From positions 1 to 6,014 of the forward strand of contig PKXI01000308.1 of NCBI GenBank assembly GCA_003133425.1: 6,014 bases of DNA. Direction: 5' to 3'. The translations under genes were made by a program, and so were the position numbers. Every line of letters begins with the position of its first letter. Positions within the stretch are counted from its first letter, which is position 1. The stretch comes from Acidobacteriaceae bacterium (lineage in GTDB: Bacteria; Acidobacteriota; Terriglobia; Terriglobales; Acidobacteriaceae). This document shows positions 1 to 5,394 of this stretch, piece by piece. The notes under the pieces were generated by a model, which made no database searches, was not told the origin of the DNA, and saw only the letters and a list, made by a program, of their open reading frames with translations.

Positions 1-78
1 AACTCAGCACTGTCCAGTTATAAGCAATCGCCCAAGAAAACGGAAATGTAATGTGTGACATTTTAAAAATCCTCGACG

Positions 79-84
79 AAAGGA
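79..84 (+). promoter_or_regulatory. Ribosome binding site deciding the HTH gene start
   Basis: AAAGGA sits 8 bases before ATG 93. It supports that start over the upstream in-frame ATG at 51. Confidence 0.5.
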
Positions 85-92
85 CGACCGCC

Positions 93-305
93 ATGACCAT
101 CAAGGAGTGTGCTGACTTGCTTGAAGCAGACGAGACCACCCTATACCGGCACTCAAAGACCGGGAAGTTTCCCACCTTCACTGTTGCCGGGATGATTCGC
201 GTTAACCCAGGAGAACTCGCGGCCCAAATACGGAGCGGCAGCAACAATCCGTCGAATTCGGACGACCGGCGGAAGATGACGCTGGCTGATCTTGTAAGCG
301 CGTAA
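93..305 (+). CDS. Small helix-turn-helix (excisionase/MerR-like) DNA-binding protein
   Basis: A 70-residue protein whose first 45 residues match the HTH_17 (excisionase-family, winged MerR-like) pattern: MTIKECADLL at the start, a second helix with DETTLYRH (residues 13-20), a turn SKTGKFPTF, then the strand and ARG-type contact GMIRVNPGEL leading to AAQI. The tail (46-70) is polar and probably flexible. Such proteins bind DNA as excisionases, recombination directionality factors or small regulators. The start at 93 is preferred because AAAGGA (79-84) lies 8 bases before it. An in-frame ATG at 51 would add 14 residues and has only a weak GGAA upstream. No integrase or phage gene is visible beside it, although the left edge of the window is close, so prophage origin is not shown. 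The HTH call is fairly secure; the biological role is unknown. Confidence 0.72.
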   Translation: MTIKECADLLEADETTLYRHSKTGKFPTFTVAGMIRVNPGELAAQIRSGSNNPSNSDDRRKMTLADLVSA

Positions 306-374
306 CCAGTTTGATGCAAGGTCGATTTATAGGTTTCCAGCCGAATAAAATCTTCGCCATTATTTCGCTCATCA

Positions 375-383
375 TGCTATAGT
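375..383 (+). promoter_or_regulatory. Extended -10 promoter element
   Basis: TGC followed by TATAGT (378-383) forms an extended -10 box, 7 bases before an ATG at 391. No clear -35 box lies at the usual distance, which is tolerable for extended -10 promoters. It could drive a short leaderless message or a small RNA starting near 390, or be the distal lexA promoter. Confidence 0.4.
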
Positions 384-476
384 CACCCTCATGATCAAGT
401 TTGCCGAAGTATCGCCCTCTCTTCGCTCATGGGCCGGGCAGACTCAAGGCAATTGCTTCCACGCTTCAAGGCGGCC

Positions 477-503
477 CCGACTCGAAATTCGCTCGGCTTT
501 TTT
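477..503 (+). terminator. Possible weak intrinsic terminator
   Basis: CCGA (477-480) can pair with TCGG (493-496), with an inner CGA/TCG pairing (483-485 and 489-491), followed almost at once by six T residues (498-503). The stem is short and interrupted by an asymmetric internal loop. With the -10 box at 378-383 it would bound a transcript of roughly 110 bases. This is a structural guess only. Confidence 0.25.
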
Positions 504-542
504 GACCGACCATGATCGCCGAAACGCAGAGGATTCTCCTTA

Positions 543-617
543 TGGTATCCAGTTTTGGTATCCAGATTCCGCAGATTCAGCTGCATATAGCTGCCAGGAT
601 TGCATACGATTGCATAC
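543..617. repeat. Cluster of short tandem and inverted repeats
   Basis: TGGTATCCAG occurs at 543-552 and 556-565 (13-base period). CAGATTC occurs at 563-569 and 572-578 (9-base period). CAGCT and AGCTG form an inverted repeat at 578-582/589-593 around GCATAT. GATTGCATAC is repeated exactly end to end at 598-607 and 608-617 (10-base period). The block ends about 107 bases before the lexA start. Such helically phased repeats can be regulator sites, but duplication by slippage is equally possible. Confidence 0.6.
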
Positions 618-695
618 AGATGAAACTCAATCAAATTACTCATGTTTAAAGACTTATGATCGTTTTTCCTTTAGAATCAAAATCTTAGAAAGGGG

Positions 696-714
696 TAGCG
701 AGCAGTATTCGCTA
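696..714. promoter_or_regulatory. Inverted repeat overlapping lexA -10: candidate LexA operator
   Basis: TAGCGA (696-701) and TCGCTA (709-714) are perfect inverted arms around a 7-base spacer. The right arm overlaps the first two bases of the -10 box, where a bound dimer would block RNA polymerase. LexA normally represses its own gene, so this is the best operator candidate here. It matches neither the enterobacterial CTG-N10-CAG box nor the Bacillus-type GAAC-N4-GTTC box. Confidence 0.4.
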
Positions 715-718
715 TAAT
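713..718 (+). promoter_or_regulatory. lexA -10 box, leaderless arrangement
   Basis: A perfect TATAAT lies 6 bases before the lexA ATG, so transcription would start at or within a base or two of the start codon. No Shine-Dalgarno sequence precedes the ATG. No convincing -35 hexamer is seen 16-18 bases upstream. Confidence 0.6.
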
Positions 719-724
719 GCGCCC

Positions 725-1330
725 ATGGCTGTGACTCGTAGGCAAAAAGAGGTTCTCGATTTTTTGGAGTCGTTTGTAGCTCGCAACGGCTACTCTCCGT
801 CTTTTGAGGAGATTGCGCGCGGGATGGGGCTGAAGAGCCTGGCAACGGTGCACAAGCACATTACCAACCTCGAAAAGAAGGGGTTGCTGGACCGAGTGCA
901 CAATCGCAGCCGCTCAATTGATCTGCTGCCGCCGGGATCGCGCACCCGGTCGAGCGCCAAACTGCCCCTTGCCGGGCGCATTGCCGCTGGCCTTCCCGTG
1001 GAAGCCACAGAGACACCGGAGACCATTTCTCTGCATGACGTGGTGGGCAACCGCGACGTGTTCGCCCTCGAGGTGCGTGGGGATTCAATGCGGGACGAGC
1101 ACATTATCAATGGCGACTATGTGCTTGTGGAACGCACGCGGACTGCACGCCAGGGCGAGATTGTGGTGGCTCTTGTGCACGGGGCCGAAACCACCTTGAA
1201 GCGCTTCTTTACGGAGGGCAATCTGGTGAGGCTGCAACCGGCGAATGCGGAGATGGATCCGATCTATGTTCCGGCTGCGCAGGTGGCGATTCAGGGGCGG
1301 GTTCTCGGCGTGCTGCGCAAGTACAGATGA
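725..1330 (+). CDS. lexA: LexA, SOS-response repressor with self-cleavage domain
   Basis: Transcriptional repressor of DNA-damage genes that cleaves itself when stimulated by RecA bound to single-stranded DNA. The 201 residues match the usual LexA length. Residues 1-65 form the winged helix-turn-helix (RQKEVLDFLESF, SPSFEEIARGMGL, then the recognition helix around SLATVHKHITNLEKKG), closer in pattern to Bacillus-type LexA than to the E. coli protein. A linker follows, then the cleavage site RIAAGLP with the scissile bond Ala88-Gly89. The S24 peptidase domain carries the catalytic Ser121 (GDSMRD) and Lys159 (TTLKRF). All key residues are intact, so it should be an active self-cleaving repressor. 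It appears to be transcribed alone from the promoter at 713-718, with a candidate self-operator overlapping it, and the start is set by the only suitable ATG after that promoter. Identification is secure. Confidence 0.97.
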   Translation: MAVTRRQKEVLDFLESFVARNGYSPSFEEIARGMGLKSLATVHKHITNLEKKGLLDRVHNRSRSIDLLPPGSRTRSSAKLPLAGRIAAGLPVEATETPETISLHDVVGNRDVFALEVRGDSMRDEHIINGDYVLVERTRTARQGEIVVALVHGAETTLKRFFTEGNLVRLQPANAEMDPIYVPAAQVAIQGRVLGVLRKYR

Positions 1331-1457
1331 TTTCGATCTAAGCAGCGAATCTATCGGGCGGAAAAGATCGGAGCCAAGTCAGTTCCCTTCTCTGTCATCA
1401 ATTTCGGGCCGGACTTAGTCAGCGGTCGTGCGGGAGTTTTGCTGCATAAGCTAGCCT

Positions 1458-1472
1458 TCCCGCTCAACGGGA
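1458..1472. promoter_or_regulatory. Short palindrome upstream of the nagA -10 box
   Basis: TCCCG (1458-1462) and CGGGA (1468-1472) form an inverted repeat around CTCAA, ending 8 bases before the -10-like hexamer. This is the -35 region, so it could be a regulator site. Five-base arms are short enough to arise by chance. Confidence 0.22.
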
Positions 1473-1480
1473 GCACCTGC

Positions 1481-1486
1481 CATAAT
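1481..1486 (+). promoter_or_regulatory. nagA -10 box, leaderless arrangement
   Basis: CATAAT, one mismatch from consensus, ends 7 bases before the nagA ATG. The nearest purine-rich stretch (GGGAG, 1469-1473) is 20 bases from the ATG, too far to serve as a Shine-Dalgarno sequence, so a leaderless message is the simplest reading. Confidence 0.45.
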
Positions 1487-1493
1487 CTCAACT

Positions 1494-2687
1494 ATGCGCA
1501 CGATTTTGACCGCGAAGCGGCTGTGGAACGGGACTAGTCTGCTCGAAAACCCCGAGGTAACAATCGAAGACGGGCGAATCGCGTCGATTGTCAGCCGTCC
1601 TGCCGGTGCGCGTCTGGGACAGGCTCTGAACGGCTTTTTTGACTATCCTGAGGCGACGCTGGCCCCGGCTTTTCTGGATGTGCATATCCACGGCGCGGCC
1701 GGTCACGACGTGATGGAAGCCACCCCTGAAGCTCTCAACGCGGTGGGCGGTTTCCTGGCAACGCGCGGCACAGGAAGCTTTCTGGCTACGACGGTGACCG
1801 CGCCTTTGGACGGGACATTGCGCGCAGTTGCTGGGCTCGCGAGATTGATTGAAAAGCCGCAACTGATTGAAGATCACAACAAGAACGGGCAACCCACCGC
1901 CAAGCCTGTCGGCATTCATCTCGAGGGACCGTTTCTTTCCCATGCGAAGTGTGGAGTGCAGCCGGTTGAACACATGCTCGCGCCGGATATTGGAGTCTTT
2001 GACCGGCTGTTTGAGGCGGCCGAGGGCCGGGTCCGCCTGATGACCCTGGCGCCGGAGTTGCCTGGCGCAGTGGAACTGACCGCGCATGCGACGGCGCGCG
2101 GAGTTCGTGTTTCGCTGGGTCATTCGAATGCAACTGCGGCAGAAACCCTCGCCGCGATTGATGCCGGGGCCATAAGCGCGACGCACACCTTCAACGCCAT
2201 GCGCCCGCTTGATCATCGGGAGCCGGGAATTCTGGGTGTCGTGTTGACCACTGGCTCCCTTTATGCGGAGCTGATTTGCGATGGAATCCATACCGCGCCC
2301 GAACTTGTGAGGTTGTGGTATCTGGCCAAGGGTTCTGAGCGCGGGATCCTGGTGACCGACGCAATGAGCGCGACCGGCATGCCCGATGGGGAGTATCAAC
2401 TTGGCGGGTTTCCGGTGCAGGTGGCGAAGGGGCGAGCGATGGCACGAGGGGTGCTGGCTGGAAGTGTGCTGACCCTCGACCGCGCCTTGATGAATTTCGT
2501 GGAGTATACGGGTGTTGCGGTCGATGAAGCGTTGCGGCTGCTGACGGTCAATCCGGCGACGATGACGGGATTGGCCAGCGAGGCCGGTTCGCTGGAAGTG
2601 GGTCAGGCGGCGAATCTGGTGGCAGTGGATGTGACGGGGCGGCTGGTCGCGTCGATCTTGGACGGGCGGCTGGCTGCGGCCGTGTGA
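1494..2687 (+). CDS. nagA: N-acetylglucosamine-6-phosphate deacetylase
   Basis: Cytoplasmic amidohydrolase converting GlcNAc-6-phosphate to GlcN-6-phosphate and acetate, the committed step of GlcNAc catabolism and cell-wall amino-sugar recycling. The 397 residues are close to the family norm. After a short N-terminal beta segment come the metal motif HIHG (His64, His66), IHLEGPF with metal ligand Glu144, LGH with His210, THTFNAM with His231, the substrate-binding DGIH (His266), and TDAMSATG with catalytic Asp289. The C-terminal strand region (VNPATMTGL, GSLEVGQAANLVAVD) closes the usual small beta domain. The HxH pair suggests a two-metal centre as in the Bacillus enzyme, whereas E. coli NagA has Gln/Asn there. 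It starts 163 bases after lexA from its own leaderless-type promoter. The next gene to the right, a probable GlcNAc kinase on the opposite strand, would supply its substrate. Identification is secure. Confidence 0.95.
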   Translation: MRTILTAKRLWNGTSLLENPEVTIEDGRIASIVSRPAGARLGQALNGFFDYPEATLAPAFLDVHIHGAAGHDVMEATPEALNAVGGFLATRGTGSFLATTVTAPLDGTLRAVAGLARLIEKPQLIEDHNKNGQPTAKPVGIHLEGPFLSHAKCGVQPVEHMLAPDIGVFDRLFEAAEGRVRLMTLAPELPGAVELTAHATARGVRVSLGHSNATAAETLAAIDAGAISATHTFNAMRPLDHREPGILGVVLTTGSLYAELICDGIHTAPELVRLWYLAKGSERGILVTDAMSATGMPDGEYQLGGFPVQVAKGRAMARGVLAGSVLTLDRALMNFVEYTGVAVDEALRLLTVNPATMTGLASEAGSLEVGQAANLVAVDVTGRLVASILDGRLAAAV

Positions 2688-2772
2688 ATGCGCCGAAGAA
2701 CTTATGCTTTTGCTCAGAAACTAGGCACATTCTTCTGAAGCTGAATCTCGTGCGATGAGCATTTCAAATGCA

Positions 2773-2814
2773 GGTCCTTCGACTCCGCTGAAAAACGCTT
2801 CGCTCAGGATGACC
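2773..2814. repeat. Imperfect palindrome, dispersed-repeat type
   Basis: The segment begins GGTCCTTCGACTCCGCTG and ends CGCTTCGCTCAGGATGACC, with complementary GGTC/GACC tips and an A-rich centre (2791-2795). From memory, very similar sequences (ending TCAGGATGAC, with CCTTCGACTCCGC) recur between genes in many acidobacterial and some other genomes. No second copy lies in this window. Placement between two convergent genes is typical of REP-like elements. Confidence 0.55.
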
Positions 2815-2906
2815 GCATTCATATATATGCGATGGATTTTAGAGGATGAAGGAGCTGACGCATTTTCGGAGTACCTGCTGGCAGTTTGAGTGGAAGTTCG
2901 TGGTCT

Positions 2907-2948
2907 CCCACACTTTGTGCAAAAAACGCACAAAGCGTGGGGCACCCA
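2907..2948. repeat. REP-like stem-loop between convergent genes
   Basis: Arms of 14 bases at 2907-2920 (CCCACACTTTGTGC) and 2928-2941 (GCACAAAGCGTGGG) flank the loop AAAAAAC. The one mismatch (A2912/C2936) becomes a G-U pair in minus-strand RNA, so the hairpin is complete only in the transcript of the kinase operon, whose stop codon lies 32 bases upstream of it. A second small hairpin, TGGG-GCA-CCCA, overlaps the right end (2938-2948). No U-tract follows in either direction, so it is not a standard intrinsic terminator. The form resembles acidobacterial intergenic repeats ending GTGGGGCACCC. Confidence 0.65.
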
Positions 2949-2973
2949 ACATTACACCACTGCGGAGAATGTT

Positions 2974-3891
2974 CTAGCCTGCCGAGTCGGCTAGTCGTTT
3001 TGCGCGCCACAGAGCGCCATCGAGAGAGACGACCGCTTCCTGGCCTATTGGCATCTCGGGAGCAGCTGCGCGCAGGCCAGCGAAGAATGGCTCTCGCACT
3101 AGCCGCATCTTTTCAATTACGCTGCCGGTCCAGGCAACGGGAACTTCGCCGGCGATTTTGTGTTTCCGGCGAAGTTTCTCGCGCACCAGCAACACAAATT
3201 CAACCAGGTCCGCAGAGGCTTGTTTGAGTACGCCCAACGCAACGGGATCGCCTGCCTCGGCCAACTGATCGATGATCGGCGCCAACGCTGCAAAGTCCGG
3301 TCCGGGTGTGCCATCGCCCACGTTTACGAGGTCATCGAGGTCAGGTGTGCCCCAGAGCTCGCCTACCTTCTCGAGAATGCGGGTCGGTTGTTCGTGATCG
3401 TAGGCTCGGAGGGCGCGCCGCACACTGTGCAGTCCAATCCAATAGCCGGAGCCCTCGTCGCCCAGGTGCGAACTCCAACCGCCGGCGCTCTCCTGGCTTC
3501 CGTCTGCCGCGCGGCCGATGGTGTTGGAGCCGGTTCCGGCAATCTGCAGAATTCCGGGACCGCCGTGGAAGGCAGCGTCCAAGGCAATTACTTGATCGCC
3601 AACGATGTCGCTGCGCTCAACTCCAAAGTCGTTGAAGACGTCGTTGATCCATTCCGCGATGCCTGGCATGCTGACGCTGGCCACACCACAGCAGGCAGCG
3701 CGCACACCCTTGACTCCGGCCTGGGCATACACATCCTTGAGGACTGTACGGAGGTTGGCTTCGGCGGCTTCAGCACCGACCCTCAGTCGCTTGATGGAGC
3801 CGCTTTCGCCGTAACCAAGAACCTTGTCGCCATCCACGATCGAGGCGCGTGTATGGGTGCCTCCGCCGTCAATTCCGAGAACCAGACTCAT
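2974..3891 (-). CDS. BadF/BadG-type sugar kinase, probable N-acetylglucosamine kinase
   Basis: Cytoplasmic ATP-dependent kinase of the ASKHA superfamily, BadF/BadG/BcrA/BcrD ATPase family, the group that contains eukaryotic NAGK and bacterial glucosamine and GlcNAc kinases. In 305 residues the ordered motifs are: phosphate-1 loop DGGGT (8-12), a GDQVIALDAAF segment with likely catalytic Asp99, phosphate-2 loop AGTGSNTIGR (118-127), the family signature GWSSHLGDEGSGYWIG (138-153), and the adenosine-region motif AWTGSVIEK (253-261). It is not of the ROK type used by E. coli NagK. The start is supported by AGGA, 4 bases before the ATG, within a purine-rich leader. It lies 24 bases after the phosphodiesterase stop, so the two form an operon, and it faces nagA, which would use its product. 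The family call is firm; GlcNAc as substrate is inferred, and glucosamine or another sugar is possible. Confidence 0.85.
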   Translation of the reverse strand: MSLVLGIDGGGTHTRASIVDGDKVLGYGESGSIKRLRVGAEAAEANLRTVLKDVYAQAGVKGVRAACCGVASVSMPGIAEWINDVFNDFGVERSDIVGDQVIALDAAFHGGPGILQIAGTGSNTIGRAADGSQESAGGWSSHLGDEGSGYWIGLHSVRRALRAYDHEQPTRILEKVGELWGTPDLDDLVNVGDGTPGPDFAALAPIIDQLAEAGDPVALGVLKQASADLVEFVLLVREKLRRKHKIAGEVPVAWTGSVIEKMRLVREPFFAGLRAAAPEMPIGQEAVVSLDGALWRAKRLADSAG

Positions 3892-3915
3892 TCTTTCCTG
3901 CTCCCTTACGCTATT

Positions 3916-5274
3916 TCATTTTCCGGAGTTGTCTCCAGATTCCTTTGCCGGTTCCGCCCCGCCGTCGCGCAACGTCCCGGCCAATATGTTGAGACTGCCG
4001 TCATTTTTTGCGGGAGTGAGACCCAGCAGGTGCGCAATCCACGGGTACAAATTAACGTTCTCAAAGGGTGCAACCGTCTTTCCCTTCACTATATCCGGTC
4101 CGGCTGCAAAGAAGCTGGCCTTCATTTCCGGCACCTTTCGCGGATCAAAGCCATGCATGCCGGAGGGAGGCCCTGAATCCGCCCGACCCGTTGGCGGAGC
4201 GTGCGCGAGGATGTCGTAGGGTCCAGTGGCGATAATGACCGGATCGCCCTCGCGCGGATTCTGGTTGTAGTTCAGCTCCGGCGGTACGTTCTTACGCCGG
4301 TAGACGACAAAATCCGAAGAGGCTTTCTTTAGCTGGTTGTAAACGCGATTTCGATCCTCTTCGGTCTTGCCGTACAGCAGGTTGCCGGCGGTGTCGAAGC
4401 CGGTGAGGTCGGCAAACTGGTCGAGCACGACGGCGCTGCCCTGCACACGAACCATTCCGTGGTCGCTCACCACCACAAGGTCGATGGCAAGCTTGGTCGC
4501 ATCGAGCGCGGTCTTCAGCTTTCCTATCAGCTCATCCATCTTCTTCTCTGCTGCGCGCGTTTCAGGAGCATCAGGGCCGAACTGGTGGCCTTCGTGGTCG
4601 GGCTCGGAGTAGTAAATGACGATGAGATGTGGGCGTTGCTCCGCAGGCAGGTGAAACAGTGCGACGGCATCGTCGATGCGCGCCTGCTGAACGGCTGGAG
4701 TGGCCTGCGTATTATTGTCGAACTGCGCGTACCAAGTGGGACGAAAGCCGGCGATCTTGGCTTCTGACCCAGGCCAGAAAATACAGGCGCTGCGCATCCC
4801 CTGGCTCTCGGCAAGGCTCCATAAGGGAGTGCCGCTGTACCAGGTGCCGTCTGTAACCGCCTTGGAATCGGACATACCGTAGCGCGCCTGGCGGTCGGGG
4901 TCGAGAAAGCTATTCGCGACCAGGCCGTGGTGTTCGGGATAAAGGCCGGTGACCAAGGTGAAATGGTTCGGAAAGGTGAGCGAGGGATAACTGGGCAACA
5001 TGCCTTCCGGCGCCCAGGCGCCGCGCTTGCCGAGAGCGAGGAGGTGGGTAGCGTTGTCGCGTTTTGCATAGTCCCAACGGAAGCCATCGAGCGAGACGAG
5101 CACAACATAATGCTGCTGTTGCGCTCTGGCTGAGTTGGGGCCGTTATCGATATGGGTGAGCGGCAGGGCCGGATTGAGAGCCGGCCCCTGCGCTACCATG
5201 GGCTGAACAGCCGCCAGTGCAATAACCACAAGAACCGACGCAATGAGCGCGCGGCCTATAGCCTTCAATCGCAT
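3916..5274 (-). CDS. Exported NPP-family phosphodiesterase / nucleotide pyrophosphatase
   Basis: Alkaline-phosphatase-superfamily hydrolase of the ectonucleotide pyrophosphatase/phosphodiesterase (NPP) family, which cuts phosphodiester or pyrophosphate bonds in nucleotides, nucleotide sugars or lipids. The 452 residues open with a signal peptide: MRLKAIGR, a hydrophobic core to about residue 23, and a likely cut after Ala28 in PMVA. The two-zinc site is complete: Asp63 (SLDGF), nucleophile Thr100 (PSLTFPNHF), Asp226 and His230 (EPDHEGHQFGP), Asp271 and His272 (SDHGM) and His374 (GMHGFDP). It therefore acts outside the cytoplasm, probably in the periplasm. The start at ATG 5274 is chosen over GTG 5283 because AGAGGTG (5281-5287) is well spaced for it and overlaps the GTG. 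It is the first gene of an operon with the sugar kinase. The last 25 residues are polar and probably disordered. Substrate cannot be told from sequence alone. Confidence 0.9.
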   Translation of the reverse strand: MRLKAIGRALIASVLVVIALAAVQPMVAQGPALNPALPLTHIDNGPNSARAQQQHYVVLVSLDGFRWDYAKRDNATHLLALGKRGAWAPEGMLPSYPSLTFPNHFTLVTGLYPEHHGLVANSFLDPDRQARYGMSDSKAVTDGTWYSGTPLWSLAESQGMRSACIFWPGSEAKIAGFRPTWYAQFDNNTQATPAVQQARIDDAVALFHLPAEQRPHLIVIYYSEPDHEGHQFGPDAPETRAAEKKMDELIGKLKTALDATKLAIDLVVVSDHGMVRVQGSAVVLDQFADLTGFDTAGNLLYGKTEEDRNRVYNQLKKASSDFVVYRRKNVPPELNYNQNPREGDPVIIATGPYDILAHAPPTGRADSGPPSGMHGFDPRKVPEMKASFFAAGPDIVKGKTVAPFENVNLYPWIAHLLGLTPAKNDGSLNILAGTLRDGGAEPAKESGDNSGK

Positions 5275-5280
5275 CGAGAG

Positions 5281-5287
5281 CACCTCT
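5281..5287 (-). promoter_or_regulatory. Ribosome binding site deciding the phosphodiesterase start
   Basis: On the minus strand AGAGGTG lies 6 bases before ATG 5274. The GTG at 5283 is part of this element, which argues against its use as the start codon. Confidence 0.6.
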
Positions 5288-5343
5288 GGACCAGCTTATC
5301 GCAAGGGGTTGGGGGGCAAAATATGCGCCACGAGATGGCTCAT

Positions 5344-5360
5344 AGTGGGATTAGCCCACT
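5344..5360. promoter_or_regulatory. Palindrome in the divergent promoter region, candidate toxin-antitoxin operator
   Basis: AGTGGG (5344-5349) and CCCACT (5355-5360) are perfect inverted arms around ATTAG, 34 bases before the antitoxin start and roughly where its -35 region should be. Type II antitoxins usually repress their own promoters through such sites. It could also influence the divergent phosphodiesterase gene. Confidence 0.35.
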
Positions 5361-5363
5361 TTA

Positions 5364-5393
5364 TATTCTTTCCCACATATGTTATTCTTCCCC
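5364..5393 (+). promoter_or_regulatory. Antitoxin promoter with repeated TATTCTTYCCC
   Basis: TATTCTTTCCC (5364-5374) and TATTCTTCCCC (5383-5393) are direct repeats 19 bases apart. The second supplies a -10-like TATTCT (5383-5388) ending 6 bases before the antitoxin ATG. There is no Shine-Dalgarno sequence, so the message would be leaderless. The first copy may be an alternative -10 box or part of an operator. Confidence 0.4.
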
Positions 5394-5394
5394 T

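Larger units (their letters stand above)
306..724. other. Repeat-rich spacer before lexA
   Basis: There is no convincing gene here. An open frame at 391-717 (108 codons) begins just after a good -10 box, but its product resembles nothing I recognise, the frame becomes AT-rich towards its end, and it runs over several direct repeats and stops inside the lexA -10 box, so I regard it as probably non-coding. The spacer holds an extended -10 box (375-383), a possible weak terminator (477-503), a dense block of short direct repeats (543-617), four copies of TTCGCT (364, 422, 488, 708) and the lexA promoter with an inverted repeat. The 3' half is clearly richer in AT than the flanking genes. Confidence 0.6.

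Noticed and set aside
581..597. CTG...CAG as an enterobacterial-type LexA box
   Set aside because: The spacing is 11 rather than 10 bases and the centre does not match; the site is also far from the promoter.
543..617. CRISPR array
   Set aside because: Units are only 7-10 bases, of different sequence, without regular spacers.
391..717. 108-codon frame on the + strand before lexA
   Set aside because: The product has no recognisable pattern, the frame crosses tandem repeats and a possible terminator, and it ends inside the lexA -10 box. Kept only as a possibility in the spacer entry.
395..901. Minus-strand frames of 63-82 residues over the lexA spacer and start
   Set aside because: No ribosome binding site or family resemblance, and partly antisense to lexA.
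1488..2399. 303-residue minus-strand frame inside nagA
   Set aside because: Antisense shadow of a well-supported gene in GC-rich DNA; the product is Arg/Gln/Ser-rich with no domain.
2907..2941. Intrinsic terminator for nagA or the kinase operon
   Set aside because: The hairpin is strong but no U-tract follows on either strand, so a REP-like repeat is the better description.
3160..4176. 338-residue + strand frame across the kinase and phosphodiesterase genes
   Set aside because: It is antisense to two intact genes and spans their junction, and its product resembles no family. Open antisense frames are expected from the codon bias.
5152..5394. N-terminal extension of the antitoxin frame to an ATG at 5152
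   Set aside because: The extension overlaps the divergent phosphodiesterase gene, the palindrome and the promoter. The ATG at 5395 gives a normal-sized antitoxin.
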